Assembly: GCA_002309835.1 (NCBI GenBank)
Contig: DBYL01000015.1
Location: 26,565 to 53,101, forward strand
Direction of reading: 5' to 3'
Source: Bacteroidales bacterium UBA1187
GTDB taxonomy: Bacteria > Bacteroidota > Bacteroidia > Bacteroidales > Paludibacteraceae
Length of the DNA stretch: 26,537 bases
Shown here one piece after another: positions 8,794 through 17,100 of this stretch; positions within the stretch are counted from its first letter, which is position 1; each line of letters begins with the position of its first letter. Under the pieces are notes generated by a model, which was not told the origin of the DNA, searched no databases, and saw only the letters and a list, made by a program, of their open reading frames with translations. The position numbers were made by a program, and so were the translations under genes.

Positions 8794-10152
8794 TTACGCT
8801 TTTTCTTCTGCTTTTGCGTTACGTTGAGCCAATGGCGAATCGTCTACTCCGCGGAAGACGCGCGCCCACTGTACTTTCAGCTTGCCTTCACCGCCCTTCT
8901 CCGTTACAGGCAACCAGCTCTGCGCGATAAAGAACATCGCCTCCTTCGGCAAACGGTTCGGCAGACGCAAGATCTCCAAGTTATTTACATACCAGATCAA
9001 CTCGTTCTTGTTCCAACGGAAGGAATAAACGTGATACATCGAGCGCAGCACACCGGTAACATCTGCCATCTGGGTCTTCAGACCGTTCACCAGACCCATC
9101 TGATGTTTGTTGCCGTTATAATGGTATAACGCAATCATCGGTGCATTCACCTTACCGGTTGAAAGACCGAAGAAATGATGACCTACACCCTGACTACGTA
9201 CCTTAGCCATGAACAGACCACTCTCTTGCGCGAAAGCCTCTTTAGTATTCATAACATCAGAGGTATAATCGAATACCTGCTCGATGAATCCTTTCTTCTC
9301 GTCCCAAGCTGCAGCTTTCTTGCTCTCCTCACGCGTCTCCAAGTCCATACGTCCTTCTACATAGAAGGTGTTCTTTCCGTGATTGTACGCCTGACGCTCC
9401 GTAGTACGAGAATGACCGTCTTTCATAGCAGCACTGGCGTAACCGAAACCGGGTTTCCAGTTCTTGCTGCTCGACATGTCATCATCAAAAGCAGGACGGA
9501 ACAACTCTGCCCAGTCGATTTTCTCTTCGCGTTGTGTGAAGAAGAACTTGATATCATCCGAATTAGCCAATTCCAGATAACGCTGCTCTATCTTATACTC
9601 CTCCGAGTGCTGCCAACGTTTATTATCCGCCCATAATGCATGACGCTTATGGAAATCCTCCGTATTCACCTCTTTCTCCAACGCATTCAACTGGTTGAGT
9701 TCAGACGAATTGAGTACCTTCATGTAGTTCTTGTAGAACGAAGAGTTGAAGATACGACTATACGCACGTAACTCTGCCGAACGAAGACGCTCCTTGAAAC
9801 TGCGAATCTTCTGGAACTCGTCCGTTTGTTGGAAAGCAAGGAATTTCTGGAACTCCGGATCAACAAGTGCGCGCTTGAAATCGCGAATGCTGCTTGATGA
9901 GGTCAATTTCTCGTAAGCCATCATCTTACGTCCCTCGTCCGTGTCTTTGTACTTACGAGACAAGAGTTCGTTCTTACGATCCTTAAACTCACTGCTCTCA
10001 ACGCGCTTCTTCAGTTCATTGTACTCTGCCAACTCAGGCGATTTCTCAATTTGACGCCAACGCTTTACGCGCTCCTGCATCTCATAAATGGTTTTCTCGA
10101 ACGTGTCCGTCGAGAGCATTTTGCCGGTTAGTCTGGCTGCAAATAGATTCAT
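8794..10152 (-). CDS. Unrecognised helical-repeat protein with a GH16/lectin-like C-terminal domain
   Basis: A protein of 452 residues with no signal peptide, hence probably cytoplasmic. Residues about 15-215 are very rich in Lys, Glu, Arg and aromatic residues. They repeat a loose pattern of Ser/Asp-x-Glu-Phe/Leu followed by Tyr or Phe (SPELAEYNEL, SSEFKDRKNEL, DPEFQKFLAF, TDEFQKIRSF, SAELRAYSRIF, SSELNQLNAL), suggesting helical repeats or a coiled coil. Residues about 260-435 resemble the beta-sandwich of GH16 and concanavalin-like proteins: YHVYSFRWNKNELIWYVNNLEILR is the typical strand pair, and KLKVQWARVFRG a typical last strand. The ExDxxE catalytic signature of active GH16 enzymes is not visible, so a binding role is more likely. 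It lies 6 bases after the LOG gene and just before kdsA. Function unknown. Confidence 0.8.
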   Translation of the reverse strand: MNLFAARLTGKMLSTDTFEKTIYEMQERVKRWRQIEKSPELAEYNELKKRVESSEFKDRKNELLSRKYKDTDEGRKMMAYEKLTSSSSIRDFKRALVDPEFQKFLAFQQTDEFQKIRSFKERLRSAELRAYSRIFNSSFYKNYMKVLNSSELNQLNALEKEVNTEDFHKRHALWADNKRWQHSEEYKIEQRYLELANSDDIKFFFTQREEKIDWAELFRPAFDDDMSSSKNWKPGFGYASAAMKDGHSRTTERQAYNHGKNTFYVEGRMDLETREESKKAAAWDEKKGFIEQVFDYTSDVMNTKEAFAQESGLFMAKVRSQGVGHHFFGLSTGKVNAPMIALYHYNGNKHQMGLVNGLKTQMADVTGVLRSMYHVYSFRWNKNELIWYVNNLEILRLPNRLPKEAMFFIAQSWLPVTEKGGEGKLKVQWARVFRGVDDSPLAQRNAKAEEKA

Positions 10153-10158
10153 AATATA

Positions 10159-10692
10159 TTATTTTTTCAGATTTTCAAATAATTCTTCGAGTGTGTCTAC
10201 AAAGAGAGGCTTGTAGTGCTCTTGTTCAGGGATAAACTGCAGGCTTCGCATGACTTCCAATTGTTGCTTCAGCGGCTCATAGAAGCCTTTGTAATTCAGC
10301 ACGTACAGCGGCTTATGATGTTCTCCTACAATTCCACTCGAGGAGGCATCCATCATCTCGTCTAAGGTGCCGTAACTGCCCGGCAGGCAAACAATGACAT
10401 CCGCCATAGTGCGAATCGTTTGTTTACGCTCCGACATATTTGCCACTTCTATCAACTCGTCACACCCTTCTGCCTTTCGTCCGGCAGCAATGATACGCGG
10501 AGGGATAACTCCTATCACATACCCACCTGCCTTCTTAGCCGCTTCACTCGCACGCGTCATCAAACCACCCGTAGCACCGCCGTACAGCAAGGTATGACCG
10601 TTTTCTCCAAGCCACCGTCCTACTGCATCTCCCAACGCCAAATACTCAGCGGGGATAGCATCTTTCGCTGAACAATAGACCGCGACCTTCAT
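10159..10692 (-). CDS. LOG-family protein (TIGR00730)
   Basis: A 177-residue Rossmann-like protein of the family that includes cytokinin-activating LOG enzymes, which release the base from nucleoside 5'-monophosphates. Visible marks are the N-terminal VAVYCSA strand, LLYGGATGGLM, the MSERKQTI substrate segment and LPGSYGTLDEMMDA. The last corresponds to the catalytic PGGxGTxxE motif, with Ser replacing the second Gly. The Glu of the motif is kept, so activity is plausible; the substrate is unknown, and in bacteria the family is generally thought to be a nucleotide phosphoribohydrolase. Its ATG shares one base with the gyrB stop (TAATG). Confidence 0.9.
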   Translation of the reverse strand: MKVAVYCSAKDAIPAEYLALGDAVGRWLGENGHTLLYGGATGGLMTRASEAAKKAGGYVIGVIPPRIIAAGRKAEGCDELIEVANMSERKQTIRTMADVIVCLPGSYGTLDEMMDASSSGIVGEHHKPLYVLNYKGFYEPLKQQLEVMRSLQFIPEQEHYKPLFVDTLEELFENLKK

Positions 10693-12701
10693 TATGCGTC
10701 AATCTTTGCGTAAGTCGCATTCTCCTCGATGAACTCACGACGAGGTGCCACATCATCACCCATCAGCATGGCGATCGTACGATCTGCCTCAGCAGCATTC
10801 TCGATGGTCACTTTCTTGAGCAGACGACGAGCAGGATCCATCGTGGTCTCCCACAGTTGCTCATCACTCATCTCACCAAGACCTTTGTAACGCTGCGTTT
10901 TAATCTGCTTCTCATCTCCGTTACCGTACTCCGAGATGAACGCTTGGCGTTGCGCATCATTCCAGCAGTACTGACTATAGTTACCTTTCGAGCACTTATA
11001 CAGCGGAGCCATAGCGATGTAAAGGTGACCCTGCTCAATCACTTCTTTCATATGACGGAAGAACAACGTCATAATCAGCGTAGCGATATGCGCACCATCC
11101 ACATCGGCATCGGCCATGATAATTACCTTATGATAACGAATCTTACTTAGGTTCAGAGCTTTAGGATCATCCTCTGTACCGAAAGTGATACCTAATGCCG
11201 TGAAGATATTACGTACCTCTTCGGATTCGAACACCTTATGTTCCATCGCTTTCTCGACGTTCAGGATCTTACCGCGCAGCGGCAGAATAGCCTGATGTAC
11301 ACGGTCACGACCGGTCTTAGCCGTACCGCCTGCCGAATCACCCTCTACAAGGAAGAGCTCGCATTCTGCAGCGTCTTTCGATACGCAGTCCGCCAACTTA
11401 CCAGGCAGACCGCCACCACTCAACGGACTCTTACGGAGAACCGACTGACGAGCGTTGCGGGCAGCAATACGTGCCTGAGCAGCCAGAATAACCTTCTCCA
11501 CAATCTTCTTCGCGTCATCCGGGTGCTCCTCAAGATAGTTCTGCAGAGCCTCACTAACGGCAGAGTTCACCATTCCGGCTACCTCAGAGTTTCCGAGTTT
11601 GGTTTTCGTCTGTCCCTCGAACTGCGGCTCAGCCACCTTTACAGAGATAACAGCCGTCAAACCCTCACGGAAATCATTCGGGTCGATAGTAGAGTTACCG
11701 TCCTTATCTTTGAGTTTAGCCTTCTCGAGCATCTTGCTATCCTCTGCGTATTTCTTCATCACACGCGTCAAGGCAGCGCGGAAACCGGCTACGTGAGTAC
11801 CACCCTCGATGGTGTTGATATTATTCACATACGAGTGTACGTTCTCATTAAAGTCGGTGTTATAGATCATCGCAACCTCTACCGGTGTGCCGTATTTATC
11901 CGTACTCAAGTGAATAACCTCACTAATCAGCGGCGTACGGGTATTATCGATATAACGAACGAACTCACTCAGACCCTTCTCCGAGTAGAACGCCTCGCGT
12001 TTGCACTCTTTTACCTTCGTGCCATCCTCGAGCGTATGCTCCTCCATCACGCGCTTGTCTTTGAGCACGATTTTGATACCGGCATTCAAGAATGCCAACT
12101 CACGCATACGGTTGGCGAGGATCTCCCAATGATATACCGTCTCCGTAAAGATTGTATCATCCGGCCAGAACTGCACAAACGTACCCGTCTTGCGTTGTTC
12201 CCAGTTACCAATAGCTTCCGCCTCGGTAATCGTGTGTACAGGAGATAACGGCTTACCCTTCGCATAGTCCTGACAGTGAATCTGACCATTACGATAAACC
12301 TCCACGTGCATCTTGGTCGAGAGCGCATTCACGCAACTCACGCCTACACCATGAAGACCACCGGAAACCTTATAACTGTCTTTGTTAAACTTACCACCGG
12401 CGTGGAGCACCGTCATAACCACCTCCAGCGCACTCTTGTGCTCCTTCGGATGCATATCCACCGGAATACCACGACCATTATCCTGTACGGTAATAGAGTT
12501 ATCCTCATTGATATGCACAGCGATCTCGTCGCAGAAACCGGCGAGCGCCTCATCAATAGAGTTATCCACTACCTCATACACCAGGTGATGCAAACCCTTC
12601 TGCGATATATCGCCAATATACATCGCCGGACGCTTACGCACCGCCTCTAATCCCTCGAGCACTTGAATACTCGAACCATCATACTTTTCTTGTTCTTCCA
12701 T
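10692..12701 (-). CDS. gyrB: DNA gyrase subunit B
   Basis: The ATPase subunit of DNA gyrase, which with GyrA introduces negative supercoils. The protein has 669 residues. The GHKL ATPase site has VYEVVDNSIDEA with catalytic Glu43 and Mg-binding Asn47, and GRGIPVDMHPKE and GLHGVGVSCVNALS follow. A transducer domain comes next, then the TOPRIM domain with EGDSAGGTAKTGRDR (from about 453) and DADVDGAH (about 530). RYKGLGEMSDEQLW near the end is the GyrB signature. The end (EFIEENATYAKIDA) is typical of Bacteroidota GyrB, and there is no large insertion. It leads a minus-strand cluster running to folE and has a good promoter at 12779-12810 with a leader of about 70 bases. Confidence 0.97.
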   Translation of the reverse strand: MEEQEKYDGSSIQVLEGLEAVRKRPAMYIGDISQKGLHHLVYEVVDNSIDEALAGFCDEIAVHINEDNSITVQDNGRGIPVDMHPKEHKSALEVVMTVLHAGGKFNKDSYKVSGGLHGVGVSCVNALSTKMHVEVYRNGQIHCQDYAKGKPLSPVHTITEAEAIGNWEQRKTGTFVQFWPDDTIFTETVYHWEILANRMRELAFLNAGIKIVLKDKRVMEEHTLEDGTKVKECKREAFYSEKGLSEFVRYIDNTRTPLISEVIHLSTDKYGTPVEVAMIYNTDFNENVHSYVNNINTIEGGTHVAGFRAALTRVMKKYAEDSKMLEKAKLKDKDGNSTIDPNDFREGLTAVISVKVAEPQFEGQTKTKLGNSEVAGMVNSAVSEALQNYLEEHPDDAKKIVEKVILAAQARIAARNARQSVLRKSPLSGGGLPGKLADCVSKDAAECELFLVEGDSAGGTAKTGRDRVHQAILPLRGKILNVEKAMEHKVFESEEVRNIFTALGITFGTEDDPKALNLSKIRYHKVIIMADADVDGAHIATLIMTLFFRHMKEVIEQGHLYIAMAPLYKCSKGNYSQYCWNDAQRQAFISEYGNGDEKQIKTQRYKGLGEMSDEQLWETTMDPARRLLKKVTIENAAEADRTIAMLMGDDVAPRREFIEENATYAKIDA

Positions 12702-12778
12702 TGTATTTTTGTATTATTTATTTCCTATAATTTAGGTTTCCATACGCGCGCGTTTGTACCCGCGCATAAAAATCGCGA

Positions 12779-12810
12779 CAAAGATAGTAAAAATAAACGA
12801 TATACGCAAA
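12779..12810 (-). promoter_or_regulatory. gyrB promoter, Bacteroidetes type
   Basis: Read on the minus strand: TTTG (12810-12807), exactly 20 bases, then TATCTTTG (12786-12779). Transcription should start near 12772, leaving about 70 bases of leader that include a GC-rich hairpin (GCGCG pairing with CGCGC). No other promoter was found between here and folE, so it may serve all seven genes. Confidence 0.75.
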
Positions 12811-12871
12811 TTCTTTTTCTATTTTTTTGTTAAAAAAATAAGAAAAGCACATCTTTTAACAATTTTTACAC

Positions 12872-12904
12872 AAAAAAAGGAGAACCACCGCTTGGTGATT
12901 CTCC
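12872..12904 (-). terminator. Rho-independent terminator of rpsT
   Basis: On the minus strand an 11-pair stem with one mismatch (12904-12894 with 12889-12879) and a four-base loop is followed by seven T residues (complement of 12878-12872). It lies 20 bases after the rpsT stop and ends the tRNA-Glu/rpsT transcript before the gyrB promoter. Confidence 0.92.
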
Positions 12905-12924
12905 CGTGACCTAAATGCGTACTA

Positions 12925-13179
12925 TTAAGCAAGCTTATTCACGAAGCGAGCTAACTTCGACTTGAGGTTAGCAGCCTTGTTGTCGTGAATGATGTGACGC
13001 TTAGCCAGCTTATCGAGCATAGAGCTAACCTTTGGCAGAGCCTCAGCAGCTGCTGCTTTGTCGGTCGTCTTGCGCAGATCGCGCACAGCGTTACGTGCGG
13101 TTTTAGCGTAGTAATGATTGTGTGCTTTGCGCGCTGCCGTCTGGCGGATACGCTTCAAAGATGATTTGTGATTTGCCAT
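12925..13179 (-). CDS. rpsT: 30S ribosomal protein S20
   Basis: An 84-residue, Lys/Arg/Ala-rich helical protein that binds 16S rRNA in the small subunit body. MANHKSSLKRIRQTAARKAHN at the start and NKAANLKSKLARFVNKLA at the end are characteristic of S20, and the length is normal. It is transcribed behind tRNA-Glu, with about 99 bases between them and no terminator in that gap, so both probably share the promoter at 13372-13403. That leader holds a small hairpin (GAGG with CCTC) and a second one (GTCCG with CGGAC) directly before the gene. Autoregulation of rpsT is known in Escherichia coli, but nothing here proves it. Confidence 0.97.
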   Translation of the reverse strand: MANHKSSLKRIRQTAARKAHNHYYAKTARNAVRDLRKTTDKAAAAEALPKVSSMLDKLAKRHIIHDNKAANLKSKLARFVNKLA

Positions 13180-13278
13180 CTTAGTTCTTGTTTTTTGTCC
13201 GACTCGCGGACGATTTAGTAATATCCTTCAGCCTTGAGAGGATTGGCCTCAGGACGTGACTTTAGGGAAGGTCTTTCG

Positions 13279-13350
13279 TAGTGCCAAGGGGAATCGAACC
13301 CCTATTGCAAGAATGAAAATCTTGAGTACTAACCGTTATACGATGGCACC
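13279..13350 (-). tRNA. tRNA-Glu, anticodon TTC
   Basis: A full cloverleaf reads on the minus strand. Acceptor GGTGCCA pairs with TGGCACT (ending in a G-T pair), discriminator A. The D-arm contains AACGGTTAGTAC, the anticodon stem is CAAGA/TCTTG around loop TTTTCAT (anticodon TTC), and the T-arm is AGGGG-TTCGATT-CCCCT. CCA is not encoded. A strong promoter lies 22 bases upstream, and rpsT follows downstream in the same direction. Confidence 0.96.
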
Positions 13351-13371
13351 CTCTGAGGGCGAAAAAGCGTG

Positions 13372-13403
13372 CAAAGGTACTGCTTTTTTCTGAATTGACC
13401 AAA
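13372..13403 (-). promoter_or_regulatory. Promoter of tRNA-Glu (and probably rpsT)
   Basis: On the minus strand TTTG (13403-13400), 20 bases, then TACCTTTG (13379-13372). The predicted start near 13366 lies about 16 bases before the mature tRNA. It sits directly after the glycosyltransferase stop at 13419. Confidence 0.8.
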
Positions 13404-13418
13404 TTTTTGGGCATTTTT

Positions 13419-14375
13419 TTATGAAAAAACTGCTTTTTGTGCAATCCAATCGGCCAAATATTCTTGTTCCGACTGCCCCGGAGTAGGTATTAATTCTGCT
13501 CTTTTTAGTGCGCTCAACGCTTCCAAATCCATGATCGTAGAATACCCGGAACGGGCGATGATGTGCTCTGCGCCAAGCAGGGCTTCGCATAATTCCTGAT
13601 CCTCCATACGTGGCACAATCGTTATATTCCCTCGCTTGATGCGCGTGTTGGGTCTATTTATCAGTCCTTGCACGATTAGCACCTTCTGCCGGGTGTCTTG
13701 ATAACGAGCCAGCAACTCCTTCTCCAATAGGGTGCGTTGCGGTTCCAAACCACTCAAGACAGCCACCACTTCATAAGTTTTTCCCTGGGACGTCTGCGGG
13801 GTGGACGAAAAACGGCTTAACGGCCCTATATATTCGATTTTCTCATTCGTTTTTTGCGGATGACTCAACACTCCGGCCAGACTTTCCGTCATCTCTTCGT
13901 AGTCCGGCACCCACACCTTATTAAAACGCGTATATATGCGTGCGTGTATGTGCGCCGCGAGTGATTCCAGCCATTTCCAGCCTCGCGGAAGCACGATATG
14001 CAATTGATGCGTGATATATATGCTCTCTACCCTCTTGCTATATAATCCAAAGCGGTTGTCAGAGATCACTCGATCGAATTTCTCTTCGCGCAGAACGGCT
14101 TTGAGTAACGCATGGTCTTTATGCATCCACATCCATATATGCGGCATTGCTCGAAGCAGTGCGCCAACCTGATTTCTCCCCTTACTATACCGTAAGTTCA
14201 GGGGTGCCAGATAGACATAACGAAGTTTGGGGAAATGCTTGCGTAGTAGCGTAAGACTCTCTCCGTCTCCTCCCAAAATCACTTCATGACCTTCATCCTG
14301 CAAACGGCGCACGACAGGTACGCAACGGCTGGCGTGACCCAACCCCCAGTTCAAAGGAGCAACAAGGATTTTCAT
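13419..14375 (-). CDS. MurG-like glycosyltransferase, probably short at the C-terminus
   Basis: A 318-residue GT-B-type glycosyltransferase of the GT28/MurG-like group. The N-terminal MKILVAPLNWGLGHASRCVPVVRRL is the usual acceptor-domain start with a Gly-rich loop. The C-terminal half has AVLSGLEPQRTLLEKELL, ARSGYSTIMDLEAL and PTPGQSEQEYLA, matching the nucleotide-sugar-binding part of such enzymes. Acceptor and donor are unknown. The chain ends only about ten residues after PTPGQSEQEY, where homologues I recall continue for some 20-30 residues, so the end may be trimmed by the tRNA-Glu promoter region. It starts in an ATGA overlap with the radical SAM gene and is the last gene of the operon from 21571. 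No signal peptide. Confidence 0.82.
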   Translation of the reverse strand: MKILVAPLNWGLGHASRCVPVVRRLQDEGHEVILGGDGESLTLLRKHFPKLRYVYLAPLNLRYSKGRNQVGALLRAMPHIWMWMHKDHALLKAVLREEKFDRVISDNRFGLYSKRVESIYITHQLHIVLPRGWKWLESLAAHIHARIYTRFNKVWVPDYEEMTESLAGVLSHPQKTNEKIEYIGPLSRFSSTPQTSQGKTYEVVAVLSGLEPQRTLLEKELLARYQDTRQKVLIVQGLINRPNTRIKRGNITIVPRMEDQELCEALLGAEHIIARSGYSTIMDLEALSALKRAELIPTPGQSEQEYLADWIAQKAVFS

Positions 14376-15139
14376 GCACTGATAGAGACGTCAAAACCTT
14401 TTTGAATAAGCGGCGCAGCGATCTGTTCCATCTGCTCGCGAGATATCTTCTCCAGAGATTCTTCCGGAGTCTTGCGATCAATGACGTAGATCATGATCTG
14501 TTTGGGCTGCAAGCGGTCCACCGCCTGATACCAAGCCTGCAGTTCTTCTTTCGTTGTATTATCAATCGTCAACCCATTATGCTCGCCGCGAAGAAAACAG
14601 GTCTGCAGCACAAAATCTCCGCTGAACTGCTGCAACCATCCCACGATGGTTTCCACCGTCAGACTGCTATTCACCGGCAAGTCAATACGTCGCATCATCT
14701 CGTCTGTACCGGCATCCAGTTTCAGTATTCGGTTGTCACAGCGCTTCAGCGCTTGCACTACATCCTCTCTGCCCAACTGCGTAGAATTAGAGAGCACACT
14801 TACTTTCGCCGTCGGATAATATCGATCGCGCAACGCACATGTATCTTCGATGATGCCGAGAAAATCAGGATGAAGTGTAGGCTCCCCGTTACCGGAAAAA
14901 GTAATCACATCCAGATGTATGTCTTCCTTTCGCAATGCTTGCAGTTTGGCCTCTAACGCCTCATATACTTCTTTGCGCGAAGGAAGTTGAGGATGACTCA
15001 CGGACTCATTCCATCCACATTCGCAATAGACACAGTTGAAGGTACATAACTTATGCTCCAGCGGCATAATCTCCATACCCAGACTCGTACCCAAACGACG
15101 GCTGTGAATAGGTCCGTATGCGATTTGTCCGAAAAGCAT
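14372..15139 (-). CDS. Radical SAM protein
   Basis: A 255-residue radical SAM enzyme. CTFNCVYC supplies the three Cys of the 4Fe-4S cluster (CxxxCxxC). TFSGNGEPTLHPD is the glycine-rich SAM-binding strand, followed by SVLSNSTQL and a LKLDAGTDEMMRRID strand typical of the small Bacteroidota family often labelled radical SAM protein without known substrate. A further Cys lies two residues beyond the cluster motif (CECGW), but there is no clear auxiliary-cluster domain. The ATG at 15139 starts two bases after the dnaG stop and opens with MLFGQIAYGPIHSRRLG, the conserved beginning; a longer frame from 15178 would run into dnaG. The stop overlaps the glycosyltransferase start (ATGA). Confidence 0.88.
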   Translation of the reverse strand: MLFGQIAYGPIHSRRLGTSLGMEIMPLEHKLCTFNCVYCECGWNESVSHPQLPSRKEVYEALEAKLQALRKEDIHLDVITFSGNGEPTLHPDFLGIIEDTCALRDRYYPTAKVSVLSNSTQLGREDVVQALKRCDNRILKLDAGTDEMMRRIDLPVNSSLTVETIVGWLQQFSGDFVLQTCFLRGEHNGLTIDNTTKEELQAWYQAVDRLQPKQIMIYVIDRKTPEESLEKISREQMEQIAAPLIQKGFDVSISA

Positions 15140-15141
15140 GA

Positions 15142-17100
15142 TTAGAGGTTGATTACGCGGTTTCCAAGACGTTTGCAAATCTCATTACGTTGCGCCAGCA
15201 ACTGAGGATGATGCGAGAGAAGTAACATCTGACGATTGACATCACCCTTCTCTTGCGCATCTTTGAGATTGGCCTCCAGTTGCTCTATCTGTTGGTTGAT
15301 GACGGTCAGTTTGATCTCATACAACAACTGCGTCACCAACTCGCCCAGACGCGTCTCGTCTTTCGGAGCTCCCATCCGATATCTATCGGCAATCATATCG
15401 ATAGCCAACGCACTTACTGCGTGGTCCGGGTGGAATTTATAGAACTGCTCTGCCCTAAATCCCGGATCCTTACTATGACGCTTAAACTCATCAATAATGG
15501 TCTGATACACCGGCAGAGGTGCCGCCACTTCATCGCCCTCCAGCGTATAGATGATCACATCGCCGATACTATAGACCGTTCCTTCCACTTCTATCGGTCG
15601 CTCTCCGTAACGCACCACCAGTTGCAGCAGGTTGTAATAATTGCGCTCCAAGGCTGTCTTGGGTTTTTCCGGATGAAGCGTAGCAGAAGGCATATGCGGA
15701 ATATCCTGCTGCGACGGGATTGCTACAGCCGCCTGTTCCTCCTCTTTCTCCTTCGCTTTAGCGCGCTCCTCGGCTTTCTTACGACGCAGGTTGATGACTT
15801 CCGTCGTCAGCACTTTCTCTGCGATGTGCAGTCGTTCCGCACTGTCTTTGATATATACCTGACGCGTGATCATATCCGGTATGATCGCAATAGATGAAGT
15901 GATATCCTTGATGAGCGCTGCGCGTTTCTGAGGATCATCACCTGCATCTTTGCTTAACAAGGCTGACTTAAAACGGATGAAATCCGTCTGGTGGTCTTTG
16001 ATGTATTGGATGAACTCCGTGGAGTCATGGTTCTGTGCGTAGCTGTCCGGATCTTCTCCGTCAGGCAGCAGCACCACCTTCACATTAAATCCTTCCTCCA
16101 GGAACATGTCTATACCTCGCAGCGCCGCATGAATACCCGCAGCGTCTCCGTCATAGAGCACCGTGATATTCGATGTGAAGCGTTGGATAAGACGTATCTG
16201 CGGTTTGGTAAGTGCCGTACCACCACTGGCTACCACATTCTCTATTCCCGACTGATGCATAGAGATCACATCCATCTGTCCCTCGACGAGGTAGCACATA
16301 TCCGTGCGCGCAATGGATTGTTTGGCTTGGAAAAGGCCGTACAACTCATTCGTCTTGGAATAGATGAGCGAGTCAGGCGAGTTGACGTACTTACCTACGT
16401 TATCTTTCTTCTTGAGGATACGTCCCGCAAAAGCTACTGGCTTGCCGCTAACAGTAAATATAGGGAAGATGACGCGGTCGCGGAAACGGTCATACAGTCT
16501 CCCGTCCTCACTCTTACCAACCACTCCGACACCGATCTTTGTATCTACGTCGTTGGTGATAAACTCCTCTTTGAATCCTTTCTTCTTCAGCGCCGCAGCC
16601 AAGGGATTACCTTTCTCGGGAGAGTAACCCAACTGGTATTTACAGATGATATCATCGCGCAAACCGCGTTCGCGGAAATAACTCAGACCAATCGCTTGAC
16701 CTTCCTGCGTCTCCCACAACTGCTCCTGAAACCATTTGTTCGCAAAATCATTGACCACAAACATCGATTCGCGGTTGTCCTGGCGCTGCTGTTCCTCTAC
16801 CGTCAGTTCCCGTTCCTCTACATCGATGTGGTATTTCTTTCCGAGCTGCTTGATGGCCTCGACGTAACTGCACTGCTCGATCTCCATGATGAAACCGATT
16901 GCATTGCCACTCACGCCGCAGCCGAAACATTTGTAAATACCTTTCGAAGGACTGACGGTGAAAGAACCCGTCTTCTCGTTATGGAACGGACAAAGACCGA
17001 TGAGGTTCGCGCCGCGCTTGCGCAACGTGACATAGTCGCTTACGACCTCTTCAATCTTAGCAGCCGCGTGAATCTTTTCTATGGTCTCACGAGAAATCAT
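15142..17100 (-). CDS. dnaG: DNA primase
   Basis: DnaG makes RNA primers for DNA replication. Of 652 residues, the N-terminal CHC2 zinc ribbon uses Cys37, His40, Cys58 and Cys61 (CPFHNEKTGSF, GIYKCFGC). The catalytic core has SYFRERGL, RFRDRVIFPI and the TOPRIM motifs YLVEGQMDVI (about 270) and VLYDGDAAG (about 316). The C-terminal part after a charged linker (AEERAKAKEKEEEQ) is the helicase-binding region. Its ATG overlaps the upstream barrel gene stop (ATGA, 17097-17100). Finding primase inside an outer-membrane-biogenesis operon, not with rpoD or rpsU, is unlike the Escherichia coli arrangement. Confidence 0.97.
   Translation of the reverse strand: MISRETIEKIHAAAKIEEVVSDYVTLRKRGANLIGLCPFHNEKTGSFTVSPSKGIYKCFGCGVSGNAIGFIMEIEQCSYVEAIKQLGKKYHIDVEERELTVEEQQRQDNRESMFVVNDFANKWFQEQLWETQEGQAIGLSYFRERGLRDDIICKYQLGYSPEKGNPLAAALKKKGFKEEFITNDVDTKIGVGVVGKSEDGRLYDRFRDRVIFPIFTVSGKPVAFAGRILKKKDNVGKYVNSPDSLIYSKTNELYGLFQAKQSIARTDMCYLVEGQMDVISMHQSGIENVVASGGTALTKPQIRLIQRFTSNITVLYDGDAAGIHAALRGIDMFLEEGFNVKVVLLPDGEDPDSYAQNHDSTEFIQYIKDHQTDFIRFKSALLSKDAGDDPQKRAALIKDITSSIAIIPDMITRQVYIKDSAERLHIAEKVLTTEVINLRRKKAEERAKAKEKEEEQAAVAIPSQQDIPHMPSATLHPEKPKTALERNYYNLLQLVVRYGERPIEVEGTVYSIGDVIIYTLEGDEVAAPLPVYQTIIDEFKRHSKDPGFRAEQFYKFHPDHAVSALAIDMIADRYRMGAPKDETRLGELVTQLLYEIKLTVINQQIEQLEANLKDAQEKGDVNRQMLLLSHHPQLLAQRNEICKRLGNRVINL

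Noticed and set aside
11238..12248. A 336-codon plus-strand open frame antisense to gyrB
   Set aside because: It has no family motif and mirrors the codon bias of gyrB on the other strand; gyrB is certain.
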